A stretch of DNA of 64,000 bases, taken from NCBI RefSeq assembly GCF_000092645.1, contig NC_014165.1:1674001-1738000 (forward strand). The letters are read 5' to 3'. Below, in pieces: positions 1-10,270 of the stretch. The stretch's first letter is position 1, and each line of letters opens with the position of its first letter. Both the position numbers and the translations under genes were made by a program. A model generated the notes under the pieces. The model was not told the DNA's origin and did not search any database. It was given only the letters and a program-made list of their open reading frames with translations. The stretch comes from Thermobispora bispora DSM 43833 (GTDB lineage Bacteria; Actinomycetota; Actinomycetes; Streptosporangiales; Streptosporangiaceae).

Positions 1-138
1 GTGTTCGAGGTGGCCCCCGGGGAGCTCGACGACCTCATCGCGCTGGTTCGCGAGCACATGGGCGGGGCCTACCCGTTGCGGGTGCCGCTCGACGTCTCCA
101 TCGGCACCGGCCCCACCTGGGAGGACGCGGGTCACTGA
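1..138 (+). CDS. polA: DNA polymerase I, C-terminal end (partial)
   Basis: The window opens in frame inside a gene whose last 45 residues include EHMGGAYPLRVPLDVSIGTG and end GPTWEDAGH before TGA at 136-138. This tail (PLxVPLDVSxGxGxxW) is the characteristic C-terminus of bacterial family A DNA polymerases, where it forms part of the polymerase palm. The protein fills gaps during Okazaki fragment maturation and excision repair. polA lying upstream of rpsA and coaE is normal in actinomycetes. Only the 3' end is visible, so nothing can be said about the nuclease domains. Confidence 0.88.
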   Translation: MFEVAPGELDDLIALVREHMGGAYPLRVPLDVSIGTGPTWEDAGH

Positions 139-607
139 CCCGCGCCGCCCGAGGCCGCGCGGCCGCGCCCTGGAACCCCGAGCGCGGCCAAAGCCGGCCC
201 TGCATTCCGGCGGCCGCCCGTCGGCGCTGCCGTACCCCGGGCCGGGGCCCCACCCTGCACTGGGTCGGGGGCCACACCCGCACTTTCCACCATCGGAGCG
301 CGGAGTCCTGGCCGGGAGCCCGTCGGGAGGGCATCCGGTGTCCTCGTCCGCGGCGAGCGCCGAGGGACAGGCGTCCTGGCTCCGTGGCCCCTGCCGGGCC
401 GACCGGGGTCGCCCTCCCCGATCGCCAAGGGTCCGGTCTCAGGCGGAGCGCTGCGGTTCAGCGTCCCAGAGGCATCCCAGGCGCGCCCCGATGGCGGCGC
501 TTTCCGCCCCGGTATCCGGATTTCTGCTGAATACCGTTCTCTTCTGGCGAAGCGGGCGTGATGCGGATATGGGAGTCATGACCAGGTAAAGATATGGTCA
601 AGTATTC
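139..607. other. Intergenic region polA to deacetylase, no gene seen
   Basis: About 470 bases without a convincing gene. The left two thirds are very GC-rich; short frames exist on both strands but their translations are low-complexity Arg/Pro/Ala. The last 80 bases before the deacetylase start are richer in A and T and carry two related pieces (GATATGGGAGTCATG near 563 and GATATGGTCAAG near 591) that may belong to its promoter. No clear terminator or known riboswitch could be recognised. Confidence 0.4.
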
Positions 608-1669
608 GTGCGGACTGTTGCCAAGCTGATCGCACTCACCGGTGCGGGCGTGATCACGGTCACGCTGGTCATTTACGCGCTGCTCCCGCGGTCGGGCGGT
701 CCGAGCGGCCGTACCCAGCCGCCGATGGCGGCCGGGGTGCCCACCGCCTCACCCACCCCGACGCCGGCGACCCCGGAGTCGGCGCGGAAGGTGAAGGCCA
801 ACGAGCTCGGCCTGGTCCCGGTGATCATGTACCACCGGCTCCTCCCGAAGCGGATCGCCTCGATCGACCGGACCCCGGAGCAGTTCCGGCGCGAGCTGAC
901 CCGGCTCGCCAAGGAGGGCTACGTCCCGATCACCGCCGCCGAGTTCGTCTCCGGTGAGATCGACATCCCCGCGGGGATGCACCCCGTCGTGCTCACCTTC
1001 GACGACGGCAGTCCCACCCACTTCGCCCTGGACGAGAACGGGGCGCTCAAGCCGGACACCGCGGTCGGGATCCTCTACGAGGTGGCGGCGCGCTACTCCC
1101 ACTTCCGGCCCGTCGCGACCTTCTGGGTCAACCGGATCCCCTTCGGCCTGACGGATGAGAAGGAGCAGGCCAGGGCCGTGAAGTGGCTCCTCGATCGCGG
1201 CTTCGAGGTCGCCAACCACACGTACTCCCACCCCGACCTGCGCCGGCTCCCCGCGAAGCGGGTCCGGGAGGAGATCGTCCGGCAGGAGCGGGTGCTCAAG
1301 CGGCTGGGCGTGGAGCGATCCACCACCTTCGCCCTGCCGTACGGCTCGCTGCCGCGGCAGCGGGACGTGGCGCGGAAGGGCAAGTGGGACGGGACCCGGT
1401 ACCGCTTCGACGGGGTCTTCCTCGCCGGCTCCGAGCCCTCCGTTTCACCGTTCGCGAAAAGCTTTTCGAGGTATGCGATCCCGCGGATCCAGTCCAACGG
1501 GAAATCCGGGGAATGCCGCCGGTGGTGCAGCCAGTACTGGCTCGACTGGCTGGCCAAGCACCCGGAAAAGAGGTACACATCGGACGGGGATCCCACACGT
1601 ATCTCGATCCCCCGCAAACTTCAGGGCAAGGTCGACCCTGAAGTGGCAAAGGAGGTTCTGGTGTACTAG
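608..1669 (+). CDS. Membrane-anchored/secreted polysaccharide deacetylase (NodB-type)
   Basis: A 353-residue protein from a GTG start. It begins with a basic N-terminus and one hydrophobic segment (residues about 6-26, LIALTGAGVITVTLVIYALL), so it is secreted or held at the membrane, then a Pro/Thr/Ala linker. The catalytic domain shows the two NodB metal-binding motifs: TFDDG at about residue 130 and NHTYSHP at about 203-209. Family members (carbohydrate esterase 4) remove acetyl groups from peptidoglycan or other cell-surface glycans. The later catalytic motifs are less clear, so the substrate is unknown. The gene stands alone between polA and rpsA. The start has only a weak ribosome site, so a slightly later start is possible. 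Confidence 0.82.
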   Translation: MRTVAKLIALTGAGVITVTLVIYALLPRSGGPSGRTQPPMAAGVPTASPTPTPATPESARKVKANELGLVPVIMYHRLLPKRIASIDRTPEQFRRELTRLAKEGYVPITAAEFVSGEIDIPAGMHPVVLTFDDGSPTHFALDENGALKPDTAVGILYEVAARYSHFRPVATFWVNRIPFGLTDEKEQARAVKWLLDRGFEVANHTYSHPDLRRLPAKRVREEIVRQERVLKRLGVERSTTFALPYGSLPRQRDVARKGKWDGTRYRFDGVFLAGSEPSVSPFAKSFSRYAIPRIQSNGKSGECRRWCSQYWLDWLAKHPEKRYTSDGDPTRISIPRKLQGKVDPEVAKEVLVY

Positions 1670-1725
1670 CCAGGAGCCGGCCCCAGGCCGGTACGGGTCG
1701 CGAGACCGCCCGGCCGGCCGTCGAA

Positions 1726-1754
1726 TTGACCCAGCACGCGAGGTCTCATATGCT
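1726..1754 (+). promoter_or_regulatory. Probable housekeeping promoter of rpsA
   Basis: A -35 like TTGACC at 1726-1731 is followed after exactly 17 bases by TATGCT at 1749-1754, which fits the actinobacterial housekeeping sigma pattern (TTGACN, TANNNT). Transcription would start near 1761 and leave a leader of about 140 bases before rpsA, room for regulation of S1 synthesis. Prediction from sequence only. Confidence 0.5.
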
Positions 1755-1900
1755 GATCGCTGCGCTGTGGGCTCGCGCGTGTCTCAGACGGAGCGGGCTC
1801 GCGCTCGGTCATCCGTTGCTTAGAGAGCAGCTATCGGTGAACGAAAAGAGGCCCGCCGCGCTTCTGTTACAAAATCTGTCCGTTCGGAGCACTTCCACAC

Positions 1901-3343
1901 ATGACGAGCAGCACTGAGGCCACCTCGAGCACCCCGCAGGTAGCGGTCAACGACATCGGTTCCGAGGAGGCCTTCCTCGCCGCGATCGACGAGACCATCA
2001 AGTACTTCAACGACGGTGACATCGTTGAAGGCACCGTAGTCAAGGTCGATCGAGACGAGGTCTTGCTCGACATCGGCTACAAGACCGAGGGCGTCATCCC
2101 GTCCCGCGAGCTCTCCATCAAGCACGACGTCGACCCTGCCGAGGTCGTTAAGGTCGGAGACCATGTCGAGGCTCTTGTCCTCCAGAAGGAGGACAAGGAG
2201 GGCCGCCTGATCCTCTCCAAGAAGCGTGCTCAGTACGAGCGCGCCTGGGGGACGATCGAGAAGATCAAGGAAGAGGACGGCATCGTCACCGGTACCGTCA
2301 TCGAGGTCGTCAAGGGCGGTCTCATCCTCGACATCGGCCTGCGGGGCTTCCTCCCCGCGTCGCTGGTCGAGATGCGCCGCGTTCGGGACCTCCAGCCGTA
2401 TGTCGGCCGCGAGCTCGAGGCCAAGATCATTGAGCTGGACAAGAACCGCAACAACGTGGTTCTGTCCCGCCGCGCCTGGCTTGAGCAGACGCAGTCGGAG
2501 GTTCGCCAGACCTTCCTCAACACCCTCCAGAAGGGCCAGGTCCGCAAGGGCGTCGTCTCCTCGATCGTCAACTTCGGTGCGTTCGTGGATCTCGGTGGCG
2601 TCGACGGTCTCGTCCACGTCTCCGAGCTCTCCTGGAAGCACATCGACCACCCGTCCGAGGTGGTCGAGGTCGGCCAGGAGGTCACGGTCGAGGTCCTCGA
2701 CGTCGACATGGAGCGGGAGCGGGTCTCCCTGTCGCTCAAGGCGACCCAGGAGGACCCGTGGCAGCAGTTCGCCCGGACCCACCAGATCGGCCAGGTCGTG
2801 CCGGGCCGGGTCACCAAGCTGGTGCCCTTCGGTGCGTTCGTCCGGGTCGAGGAGGGCATCGAGGGTCTGGTCCACATCTCCGAGCTGGCCGAGCGTCATG
2901 TGGAGATTCCGGAGCAGGTCGTCCAGGTCGGTGACGAGATCTTCGTGAAGATCATCGACATCGATCTCGAGCGCCGCCGGATCTCCCTGTCGCTGAAGCA
3001 GGCCAACGAGGGCGTCGGTGCTGATGTCGAGTTCGATCCGACGCTGTACGGCATGGCGGCGAACTACGACGAGCACGGCAACTACATCTACCCGGAGGGC
3101 TTCGACCCCGAGACCGGTGAGTGGCTGCCGGGCTACGAGAAGCAGCGCGAGGAGTGGGAGCGGCAGTACGCCGAGGCCCAGGCGCGCTGGGAGGCCCACA
3201 AGCAGCAGGTCGAGCGGGCCCGCCGGGAGGCCGCTGCTCAGGCCGAGGCCTACGACGACGGATCGCAGTCGAGCGGAGGCGCGCTCGCCTCGGACGAGGC
3301 TCTTGCCGCCCTGCGGGAGAAGCTGTCCGGCGGTCAGAACTGA
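1901..3343 (+). CDS. rpsA: 30S ribosomal protein S1
   Basis: A 480-residue protein with four S1 RNA-binding domains in tandem, the usual actinobacterial number. Their cores start near residues 40 (EGTVVKVDRDEVLLDIGYK), 125 (TGTVIEVVKGGLILDIG), 215 (KGVVSSIVNFGAFVDLGG) and 300 (PGRVTKLVPFGAFVRVEEG). The tail is charged and rich in Glu, Arg and Ala with a likely coiled coil (about 400-450). S1 helps mRNA bind the small ribosomal subunit. ATG at 1901 begins the typical Ser/Thr-rich N-terminus. Upstream is a good promoter and downstream a strong terminator, so the gene is probably transcribed alone. Confidence 0.97.
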   Translation: MTSSTEATSSTPQVAVNDIGSEEAFLAAIDETIKYFNDGDIVEGTVVKVDRDEVLLDIGYKTEGVIPSRELSIKHDVDPAEVVKVGDHVEALVLQKEDKEGRLILSKKRAQYERAWGTIEKIKEEDGIVTGTVIEVVKGGLILDIGLRGFLPASLVEMRRVRDLQPYVGRELEAKIIELDKNRNNVVLSRRAWLEQTQSEVRQTFLNTLQKGQVRKGVVSSIVNFGAFVDLGGVDGLVHVSELSWKHIDHPSEVVEVGQEVTVEVLDVDMERERVSLSLKATQEDPWQQFARTHQIGQVVPGRVTKLVPFGAFVRVEEGIEGLVHISELAERHVEIPEQVVQVGDEIFVKIIDIDLERRRISLSLKQANEGVGADVEFDPTLYGMAANYDEHGNYIYPEGFDPETGEWLPGYEKQREEWERQYAEAQARWEAHKQQVERARREAAAQAEAYDDGSQSSGGALASDEALAALREKLSGGQN

Positions 3344-3366
3344 CGCCAGGCGATCGTTCGCATGGG

Positions 3367-3394
3367 AAAGGCCCCGCCCTCGGCGGGGCTTTTC
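3367..3394 (+). terminator. Rho-independent terminator after rpsA
   Basis: A perfect 8-bp GC stem (GCCCCGCC at 3371-3378, GGCGGGGC at 3382-3389) with a 3-base loop, extended by an A-tract/T-tract pairing and followed by TTTT. It lies 25 bases after the rpsA stop. Confidence 0.85.
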
Positions 3395-3470
3395 TCGTTC
3401 CAGAGCGGCCGCCGGTGCGTGGGGCCGCCCGGGGACGGCACTCGGCAACTCGAGCGATGGAGGGCATGGC

Positions 3471-3947
3471 GTGGTGGTCGAGGCGCCCGAGGGAGTGCGG
3501 ATCATGCGGGCGCGGCCCGAGGACGCGGGGGAGATCCTCACGGTGCAGCGGGCCGCCTACGTGACCGAGGCGCAGCTGTACGGTGACCCCTTCATCGCCC
3601 CGCTCATCGAGTCGGTCGGCCAGGTCGCGGAGGCGATCGCGACGGGGACCGTGCTGAAGGCGGTCGCCGGCCCACGGATCGTCGGGGCCGTGCGGGGAAG
3701 GCTCACCGGCACCACCTGCCTGGTGGGACGGCTCGTGGTCGCGCCCGACCGGCAGCGCCAGGGGATCGGCAGCGCCCTGCTCACCGCCCTGCACGACAGC
3801 GTCCCCGAGGCGGCCGCCTTCGACCTCTTCACCGGCCACCTCTCCGAGGGGAACCTGCGGCTCTACCGCAGGCTCGGGTACCGCGAGACCAGGCGGGAGC
3901 GAGTGGCGGACCACCTCACCCTGGTCCACCTTCGCTGGGAGCGCTGA
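3471..3947 (+). CDS. GNAT family N-acetyltransferase
   Basis: A 158-residue single-domain protein. [21 protein letters not shown] is the usual first strand and helix of the fold, and the acetyl-CoA pyrophosphate-binding motif is [16 protein letters not shown] (R/Q-x-x-G-x-G/A), followed by LYRRLGYRE, the typical last helix. It should transfer an acetyl group from acetyl-CoA to an amine; the substrate is unknown. GTG at 3471 was chosen because GAGG lies seven bases upstream; a longer in-frame extension into the rpsA terminator region is not credible. It lies just upstream of coaE on the same strand. Confidence 0.82.
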   Translation: MVVEAPEGVRIMRARPEDAGEILTVQRAAYVTEAQLYGDPFIAPLIESVGQVAEAIATGTVLKAVAGPRIVGAVRGRLTGTTCLVGRLVVAPDRQRQGIGSALLTALHDSVPEAAAFDLFTGHLSEGNLRLYRRLGYRETRRERVADHLTLVHLRWER

Positions 3948-3967
3948 GCGATCGGTATGCTGCGGGC

Positions 3968-4609
3968 GTGCTGAAGGTCGGTCTCACCGGCGGAATCGGT
4001 TCCGGCAAGAGCGAGGTGGCCCGCCGGCTCGCCGAGCGCGGCGCGATCGTGATCGACGCCGACAAGATCGCACGCGAGGTCGTCGAGCCGGGCACCCCCG
4101 GGCTCGCCGAGATCGTCCAGGCGTTCGGCGACGAGGTGCTGCGGCCCGACGGCACCCTCGACCGGGCGAGGCTCGGCTCGATCGTCTTCGCCGATCCCGA
4201 GAAGCTCAAGATCCTCAACGGGATCGTCCACCCCAAGGTCGGCGCGCGCATGGCGGAGCTGGAGCAGGCCGCCCCGCCGGACGCCGTCGTCGTCTACGAC
4301 GTCCCGCTCCTGGCGGAGAACGGGCTCGCCCCGCTGTACGACCTCGTGATCGTGGTGGACGCGGCCGACGAGACGCGGATCAAGCGGCTCACCACGCTCC
4401 GCGGCATGCCGGAGCAGGACGCCCGGGCGCGGATCGCGGCCCAGGCGTCCCGCGAGGAGCGCTTGAAGATCGCCGACATCGTGATCGAGAACGAGGGGTC
4501 GCTCGAGGACCTCGACGCCCGGGTCGCCGAGGTCTGGCAGGAGCTGCGCGCCCGCCGCGATCAGGACAACACTTCCTCCGGCCTGAGCCGGCGGACGCCG
4601 GGAAGGTAG
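3968..4609 (+). CDS. coaE: Dephospho-CoA kinase
   Basis: A 213-residue protein catalysing the last step of coenzyme A synthesis, ATP-dependent phosphorylation of the 3'-OH of dephospho-CoA. The P-loop is [13 protein letters not shown] (residues 5-17), and [21 protein letters not shown] and VYDVPLLAE are family motifs. Start GTG at 3968. Its last 49 bases overlap tail to tail with the 3' end of the large WD40 gene on the other strand, so the final residues (after about RRDQDN) may have been replaced when the island downstream was inserted. In relatives coaE is commonly followed directly by uvrB; here 8.5 kb lies between them. Confidence 0.95.
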   Translation: MLKVGLTGGIGSGKSEVARRLAERGAIVIDADKIAREVVEPGTPGLAEIVQAFGDEVLRPDGTLDRARLGSIVFADPEKLKILNGIVHPKVGARMAELEQAAPPDAVVVYDVPLLAENGLAPLYDLVIVVDAADETRIKRLTTLRGMPEQDARARIAAQASREERLKIADIVIENEGSLEDLDARVAEVWQELRARRDQDNTSSGLSRRTPGR

Positions 4610-7600
4610 CCGTCCAGTTCGCCCGGTTCGAACCGGCACAGATCGATCACGTACCAGAACTGGCCGGCGACCTCGCCTTCGGACTTGTACAGCCCGGTCG
4701 GCGTGAACGCGGCCCACCCTTCGGGAAGCCCCAGCAGCGTGGCCCGCTGCCGCGGTCCGGCGAGGTCCCACAGGATGACCAGGCCGTCATCGCCCGCGCT
4801 GGCGAGCAGTTCCCCGGAGGGGTGGAAGGCGACGGAGCTGATCCGCTTGGTGTGCCCGGTGAGGGCGTGCAGCTGTACGCCACGCGCCGGATCCCACAGC
4901 CGGATGGCGAGGTCGTCGCCCGCGGTCGCCAGCAGGTTACCGTCCGGGCTGAAGGCGGCGGTCCAGAGCCGTCCTCCGCCGTGCTCCAGTACGTGGAGGC
5001 AGTCCCCGGAGGGGACACGCCAGAGCCGGGCGGTGCCGTCATTGCTCGCGCTCGCCACGAGCTCGCCGGAGGGGTGGAAGGCGACCGCGTATACCCGGTC
5101 CTTGTGCCCGGACAGCGTCGCCGTGCACTCGCCCGTGACCATGTCCCACAGCCGGACGATGCGATCATCGCAGCCGGTCACTATGAGGCGGCCGTCAGGG
5201 CTGAACGCGATCGAGCGGACCCGGCCCCGGTGCTCGGTGAGGTGGAGCTCCTGTCGTCCGCTGGCGCGGTGCCACACCCGGACACTGTCGTCGTCGTTGG
5301 CGGTGGCGAGCCGGGTGCCGTCCGGGGTGAACGCCTGCGCCCACACGTGATCGGTGTCCACGTTGAGCTCGCGCGCATAGCCGTCTGACGTCGGATCCCA
5401 GAGATACACGCCCCCGTCGTTGCTGGTGGTGGCGAGCAGGGACCCGGCCGGACTGAACACGGCCGACTCCAACCGGTCCCCGGTCCCGGTGAACGACCGG
5501 ATCCGGCGCCCGGTCTGTGGGTCCCACAGCCGCACATAGCCGTCGCTACCGCAGGCGGCGAGCATACGGCCGTCGGCGGAGAACGCCACCGAGTTGATCC
5601 GGCGGCCGTGGCCGCGCAGTACCCGCCGGCACCGCCCAGTGCGCGGATCCCACAGCCGGATCATGCCGTCGCTGCTGCTGGTCACGAGCCGGTGTCCCTT
5701 GGGATGGAAGGCGAACGGCCAAACCGAGCCCCGGTGCCCGCTGAGCTCGGCGAGCTGCTCGCCGCTCGCCGACCAGACCCGGACGACACCCTCGCTGTCT
5801 CCGGTCACGAACAGCTCACCGGACGGGCTGAACGCCACATGGTAGATCGCGCCCTCGTGGCCGCTGAGCGTGCCCATGAGCTGTCCGGTGTGGGGATCCC
5901 ACAGCCGGACGGTTCCCTCGGTGTCGCCGGAGACGAGCGCGTGACCGTCCGGGTGGAAGGCGATGGCGCAGATTCCACCAGGGTGACCGGTGAGCCGATG
6001 GAGGAGCTCACCGGTATAGGGATCCCAGAGGCACAGCACTCCCTGACCGTCCCCTGCGGCGAGGAGGCGGCGCTCCGGGGAGAGGACCAGCCGGTAGAGC
6101 GCCCCGCTGTGACCACGCAGTTCATGCCTGACCTTTCCGGTGGACAGGTCCCAGACCCGGATCGTGCCGTCCGCGTCCCCCGTGATCAGCCGCCCGCGGA
6201 GGAACACCGCGCCGTTGATCGGCGGCGTGTGTCCCCGCAGCTCCAGCATGAGCTCACCCGCTGACCACACCCGTACCACGCCGTCGGCACCGCCGGCCGC
6301 GACCAGGTCGCCGAAGAGGGCCACCGGCCAGGCGCCGTTCGGATTCCCCTGGAGAACATGCCGCATCTCCCCGGTGTGCGGATCCCATATCCGGACCGTG
6401 CCGTCACTCGCCCCGGTCAACAGCCCGGCCGAGCCGTACGCGACCTTGTACACCCGGCCCCGATGACCACGGAGGGTGCGCAGTGGATTGCCGGTCGCCG
6501 CTTCGCAGATGAGCACCCCACCGTCGTCGCCGCCCACGGCGAAGACTCCTCCATCTGGGCGGTACGCCACCGGTTCAGGCAGCCTGACGGGCTGGTCGTG
6601 GAATCCGGACTGGACGCCGACCGATTGCGGTGCCACCTGGACTTCTACTTGATCATCGGTGTCCGGGCGGGGTGCGATGGCCGCGCCGTACAGCTCGGGT
6701 GCGCCGTCCGGGACGCCGGTCGCGTCGATGACCGCGGCCCGGTCCCATCGGCTCCCAGTGATGACGACGTCCCGCACATCGGCCCGCATGAGCCTCGCTC
6801 GGGTCAGATCGGCACCGGTGAGGTCAGCCCCGGCGAGTTTCGCGTTGTCCAGCCGGGCGCCGATGAGCCGGGCGTTGCGCAGCACCGCGCGCTCCAGGTT
6901 TGCGCGGACCAGCTGTGCCTCAGTGAGGTCCGCGCCGGTGAGATCCACCCCGGAGAGATCCCGGTGCGAGAGGTCCTCGCCCCGCAGCAGGGCTCCGCGC
7001 AGGTCGGTCCGGGCCGCGGTGCGCAGCCGGTTGGTCACCTTGAGCGCGTTAGCGCGCGCCGCTACGCCCGCGTCCGGGGAGGCGAGGGTGCGCGCCGCCC
7101 AGGCCTGGAGCTCCGCTCCCTTGGCCAGGTCGCAGAGGAACTCTATGGTGAGCTCGGACAACGGCCGCAAGGACAGTTCCTTGAGGTGGTGCGCCAGGTG
7201 CCGGGCCACCAGCCACTCGGCGACCGATTCGTGGATGAACCCGAACAATCCCTCGTCCGTGCGGACCAGCAGGCTGCCCGAGCCGATCGCGTGGACCGTC
7301 TGGCCCACGGACATGCGGGCGCCCGCCTCGGCCTCATCGTCGGTGAGCTCGGTGAGGAGGGTCGCCGCGACGTCGTCGAGCTCCGACCGTTCGAGATACG
7401 TCTCGCCGGTCTTCCACAGCCGCACGGCGAGCGTGGTCACCGCCCGCCACAGCTCGTCAAGGGTGAGCCCGCCCGGCGCACCGGCCAAGCGGGTGCGGCT
7501 CTCCTCGTGCCTCAGCCAGTGATCCAGAATCTCCTGGTAGAGCGATGCGGCGCTGATCGTCCCCCCGGCTTGGGCGACCGCGCGCACCCGTTCTTCCGGC

Positions 7601-9984
7601 AGATCAGCGATGAAGCTCAGCATCCGGGGGTTGCTCGCGAGATCGAGCAGGTTGGATATTCCGCCTAACAGCGTCATCCGGTCGTCGGCCGCCTGCTGCG
7701 AGCCGTACCGGTTGACCAGAAAGGCGCGGATCTGCTCGGTGGTGAAGCCCTCGATGCTCAGCACCCGATGGGTCGGCAGCCGCTCGACCCGTTCCCCGAG
7801 GGCGGTCATCACCTGCCCTCGTGATTGGAAGTGCTGGGTACGGGCGGCAACGACGATCTTCGCCTTGTCCTCGGCGGCCTGCAGCAGGGTGTCGAGGTGA
7901 TCGGCGGCCCGCTCGTAGGTGACCCGGGTGACGAGCTCGTCGAAGCCGTCGAGGAGGAGCACGATCCGGCCCTGGCGGAGCATGTAATGAAACGCCTTGA
8001 CATCGATCAGCTCCTCGCCGTGGTTCGTCAGGTGCGACGCGACCAGAGAGTCGACCGCCTGCGACTTGTCCAGGTTGCGCAGCTCGATCAGCAGCGGGGT
8101 GAGGTGGGGGAGTTCGCTGGGGATCCGGCGGGCCAGCTCGCGCATCGCGAATGTCTTGCCCGTGCCGAAGTCGCCGAGGAGCAGGATGAACCTGCCGTGG
8201 TCGCCGGCGAGCAGCCGCATCAGCTCCCCGGTGAGGTCGTCGCGGATCGCGCCGTCGGACCGGCCGAGCTCGCGGAACCGGAACCGCTGCGGCACATACA
8301 GCTCGGGCGGGTAGCGCCGATCGGCGTTCAGCCGCCGGGTCTGCTTGGCCACGTGGTCCGACAGGTCGAGCAGCCCTTGGAACTCCGTGAAGCTGCGCAG
8401 CCGCAGACCGCGCCGCAGCGCTTCGTTACGGAGGGCCTGGGGCGGCGTCGGCCCTTGGTAGACGAGCTCGGAGCCGTGCTCCAGGCCGATGGTGTGCACG
8501 AGGCTCAGGAACGTCTCCACCTGCTCGCGGGTGACGGCGCCGGCGTGGGCGCCGATGAGGAACTGGCGGACGAAGCCGTCCTCGGCGTGGGTGACGAGCA
8601 GGTAGGGAGGGTCGCCGTCCACTCTGCGGATCTTGGCCCGTTCGAACCGGGCCCGGCAGACCTCAATGATCCGGTCGAGCAGCCGGGCGGCAGGATCATC
8701 GGCCTGAGTGGGCTCACCGGGGGCGTCCTCAGCGGGCTCGGGCGGGGCGGGCGACGCCCCGGGCCGGCGCAGCAGGCGGTACGGCAGGATCTGGGGCCGT
8801 CCGGTGACGAGGGGATCGCGTCCACCACCGCGGGTCCACCGGCGCAGGCCCTCTGGAGTGATCTCGATGAGCTGGTGGTGGCCGGGCGCGAGCGCGGGCA
8901 CGCACGGCCGTCCACCGAACTCCCAGACCTCCTCCGTTGCGCCGTCGCGTGGGTCATGGCCGTGGACCAGCAGGTCGAGCCGGGAGCCGAGCAGACGCTG
9001 CAGGCTCTCTGAGTCACGGAGGCGGTCCGGGGGATGGGCGATGACACCGATCCTCAGCCGATCGCCGTGCGGCCGGAGCCGCTCGGCGAACCACGCCGCT
9101 TGGGCTTTGCCGACGAGGCCGTAGTCGTCCTCCGCGCGGTGGCTCATCGCGATCGTCGAGTTGAGACCCGCCACCACGGTGCGGAGCTCGGGCAGCTCGA
9201 ACAGCGTCCACGGCTGGGCGGTGTCGAAGATCGTTCCGTCGAGCCCTTGGTAGAGCTCCTTGAACAGGCTGGCGAAGTGCTTCCACTTCGGCCAGTACGG
9301 CGGCGTCGGGCGCACGTCGTCCGCCTCGCAGCCGGTGAAATAGGCCTCGCAGGCCTTCTTGTTAACGTCCCGCGGGCCAGGAACGATGATCAGGCGGTTG
9401 GCCTCCAGCCCGAGCAGCACCCGCAGTCCGGTCAGGAATCCGAGCGCCTGCTCGTACTCACGTGGGACCCCGGACTCGGTGAGGTCGCCGGTCACGATGA
9501 GCAGGTCCGGCCGGGGCGCTCCGGCGTCGGCGAGCCGGGTGAGGTCACCCCAGATGCTGGCCTGCAGCTCGCCCGCCTCCAGCGGTTCGTCGCCCTTCGG
9601 CAGCCCACGGCCGAAGCGCGGCCCGGCGATGTGCAGCAGGGTGATCGAGTCCGCACTGGCCGGCCGGTCCGCCGTCGGGAAGGGGGGCGGGGCCACCGGG
9701 GTGCGCCGGAGTTGAGGGCCGCTGACGGCGTCGACCACGGCGTGCGCGGCCGGGGTCTCCGGATCGAGCGGGAATCCGGGCCGCTTAGCGGGCTTGGCCC
9801 GGCCGACCAGCGCCTGCTGGATCCTGGTCAGCAGGAGCCGCCGCGCCTCCTCCGCGTCGGTCACGCCCACGAGGTCTATCCAGGTGATCGTGCCGAGCAG
9901 GCCTTCGAGCGGGACGTCCTCCAGCCGCACTGTCACCAGCTTGCTCGACGGATTGTCCGGATCGGCGCGCACGCCGCCTGCCAT
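4561..9984 (-). CDS. Giant NACHT NTPase: TIR remnant, degenerate phosphoesterase, NACHT, pentapeptide and WD40 repeats
   Basis: 1807 residues. Residues 1-70 ([24 protein letters not shown]) match the C-terminal half of TIR domains whose first half is encoded just upstream in another frame. Residues about 110-390 resemble a calcineurin-type metallophosphoesterase, but the metal ligands are altered (LHIAGPRFG for LHISDLHFG, PGPRDVN for GNHDVN, HGHDP for GHxH); only VTGDLTE is normal. A NACHT/STAND ATPase follows, with Walker A GDFGTGKT near 609 and Walker B LLLDGFDE near 680. Residues 1000-1068 are pentapeptide repeats (A-D/N-L). Residues 1130-1750 hold about 15 WD40 units, enough for two seven-bladed propellers. 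A small C-terminal domain has [14 protein letters not shown]. Such TIR-STAND proteins sense invaders through the repeats and act through NAD-cleaving TIR domains. The gene overlaps coaE tail to tail. Confidence 0.85.
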   Translation of the reverse strand: MAGGVRADPDNPSSKLVTVRLEDVPLEGLLGTITWIDLVGVTDAEEARRLLLTRIQQALVGRAKPAKRPGFPLDPETPAAHAVVDAVSGPQLRRTPVAPPPFPTADRPASADSITLLHIAGPRFGRGLPKGDEPLEAGELQASIWGDLTRLADAGAPRPDLLIVTGDLTESGVPREYEQALGFLTGLRVLLGLEANRLIIVPGPRDVNKKACEAYFTGCEADDVRPTPPYWPKWKHFASLFKELYQGLDGTIFDTAQPWTLFELPELRTVVAGLNSTIAMSHRAEDDYGLVGKAQAAWFAERLRPHGDRLRIGVIAHPPDRLRDSESLQRLLGSRLDLLVHGHDPRDGATEEVWEFGGRPCVPALAPGHHQLIEITPEGLRRWTRGGGRDPLVTGRPQILPYRLLRRPGASPAPPEPAEDAPGEPTQADDPAARLLDRIIEVCRARFERAKIRRVDGDPPYLLVTHAEDGFVRQFLIGAHAGAVTREQVETFLSLVHTIGLEHGSELVYQGPTPPQALRNEALRRGLRLRSFTEFQGLLDLSDHVAKQTRRLNADRRYPPELYVPQRFRFRELGRSDGAIRDDLTGELMRLLAGDHGRFILLLGDFGTGKTFAMRELARRIPSELPHLTPLLIELRNLDKSQAVDSLVASHLTNHGEELIDVKAFHYMLRQGRIVLLLDGFDELVTRVTYERAADHLDTLLQAAEDKAKIVVAARTQHFQSRGQVMTALGERVERLPTHRVLSIEGFTTEQIRAFLVNRYGSQQAADDRMTLLGGISNLLDLASNPRMLSFIADLPEERVRAVAQAGGTISAASLYQEILDHWLRHEESRTRLAGAPGGLTLDELWRAVTTLAVRLWKTGETYLERSELDDVAATLLTELTDDEAEAGARMSVGQTVHAIGSGSLLVRTDEGLFGFIHESVAEWLVARHLAHHLKELSLRPLSELTIEFLCDLAKGAELQAWAARTLASPDAGVAARANALKVTNRLRTAARTDLRGALLRGEDLSHRDLSGVDLTGADLTEAQLVRANLERAVLRNARLIGARLDNAKLAGADLTGADLTRARLMRADVRDVVITGSRWDRAAVIDATGVPDGAPELYGAAIAPRPDTDDQVEVQVAPQSVGVQSGFHDQPVRLPEPVAYRPDGGVFAVGGDDGGVLICEAATGNPLRTLRGHRGRVYKVAYGSAGLLTGASDGTVRIWDPHTGEMRHVLQGNPNGAWPVALFGDLVAAGGADGVVRVWSAGELMLELRGHTPPINGAVFLRGRLITGDADGTIRVWDLSTGKVRHELRGHSGALYRLVLSPERRLLAAGDGQGVLCLWDPYTGELLHRLTGHPGGICAIAFHPDGHALVSGDTEGTVRLWDPHTGQLMGTLSGHEGAIYHVAFSPSGELFVTGDSEGVVRVWSASGEQLAELSGHRGSVWPFAFHPKGHRLVTSSSDGMIRLWDPRTGRCRRVLRGHGRRINSVAFSADGRMLAACGSDGYVRLWDPQTGRRIRSFTGTGDRLESAVFSPAGSLLATTSNDGGVYLWDPTSDGYARELNVDTDHVWAQAFTPDGTRLATANDDDSVRVWHRASGRQELHLTEHRGRVRSIAFSPDGRLIVTGCDDRIVRLWDMVTGECTATLSGHKDRVYAVAFHPSGELVASASNDGTARLWRVPSGDCLHVLEHGGGRLWTAAFSPDGNLLATAGDDLAIRLWDPARGVQLHALTGHTKRISSVAFHPSGELLASAGDDGLVILWDLAGPRQRATLLGLPEGWAAFTPTGLYKSEGEVAGQFWYVIDLCRFEPGELDGYLPGVRRLRPEEVLS

Positions 9985-10226
9985 TCGAGCCGGCCGTACC
10001 GGGAGCGCAGGTAGTTGCGGCTCAGGACGGCGACGACCAGGTCGGCCTCCCGGACGCCGCGGTCCATGAAGTCGATGAAGTTGGTCCCGGGCACGAAGTC
10101 CCAGGCCTGGAGCATGGTGCGGTACCCCGCATCCTCGAGCTGCCAGGCGATCCAGGTCGCCCAGCGCTCGTCGGCGGGGGAGTAACTGATGAAGATCTGG
10201 ATCCCCTCGCCCAGCCGAGCGGTCAT
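9933..10226 (-). CDS. TIR domain N-terminal half, separated from the NACHT protein by a frameshift
   Basis: From ATG 10226, 97 residues begin with the TIR box IQIFISYSPADERWATWIAW and continue through FMDRGVREADLVVAVLSRNY and YGRLEWQAA, which holds the Glu expected at the NADase active site. After WQAA the frame reads out to a stop at 9933, while the missing second half of the TIR domain continues one frame over in the 1807-residue gene, whose ATG (9984) lies inside this one. Adding a single G near 9968-9971 would restore [14 protein letters not shown], the form expected in relatives. So this is a broken gene, a sequencing deletion, or two coupled proteins. An in-frame TTG 42 bases upstream is less likely as start. 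Confidence 0.75.
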   Translation of the reverse strand: MTARLGEGIQIFISYSPADERWATWIAWQLEDAGYRTMLQAWDFVPGTNFIDFMDRGVREADLVVAVLSRNYLRSRYGRLEWQAACAPIRTIRRASW

Positions 10227-10270
10227 GACGCCAGTATCACCGCTCAAGCTGATCGTTTCGAGAGGCAATC

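Noticed and set aside
139-607. Possible riboswitch upstream of the deacetylase
   Set aside because: Cell-wall genes of actinomycetes often have c-di-AMP riboswitches, but the conserved ydaO core could not be located.
1820-3541. Long open frame antisense to rpsA (573 codons)
   Set aside because: Translation is rich in Leu, Asp, Val and Gly with no domain. It mirrors codon bias of the S1 gene, a common artefact in high-GC DNA.
9960-9984. Programmed -1 frameshift joining TIR and NACHT
   Set aside because: No X XXY YYZ slippery sequence is seen at the overlap (GCGGCGTGCGCG), so indel or coupled start is favoured over recoding.
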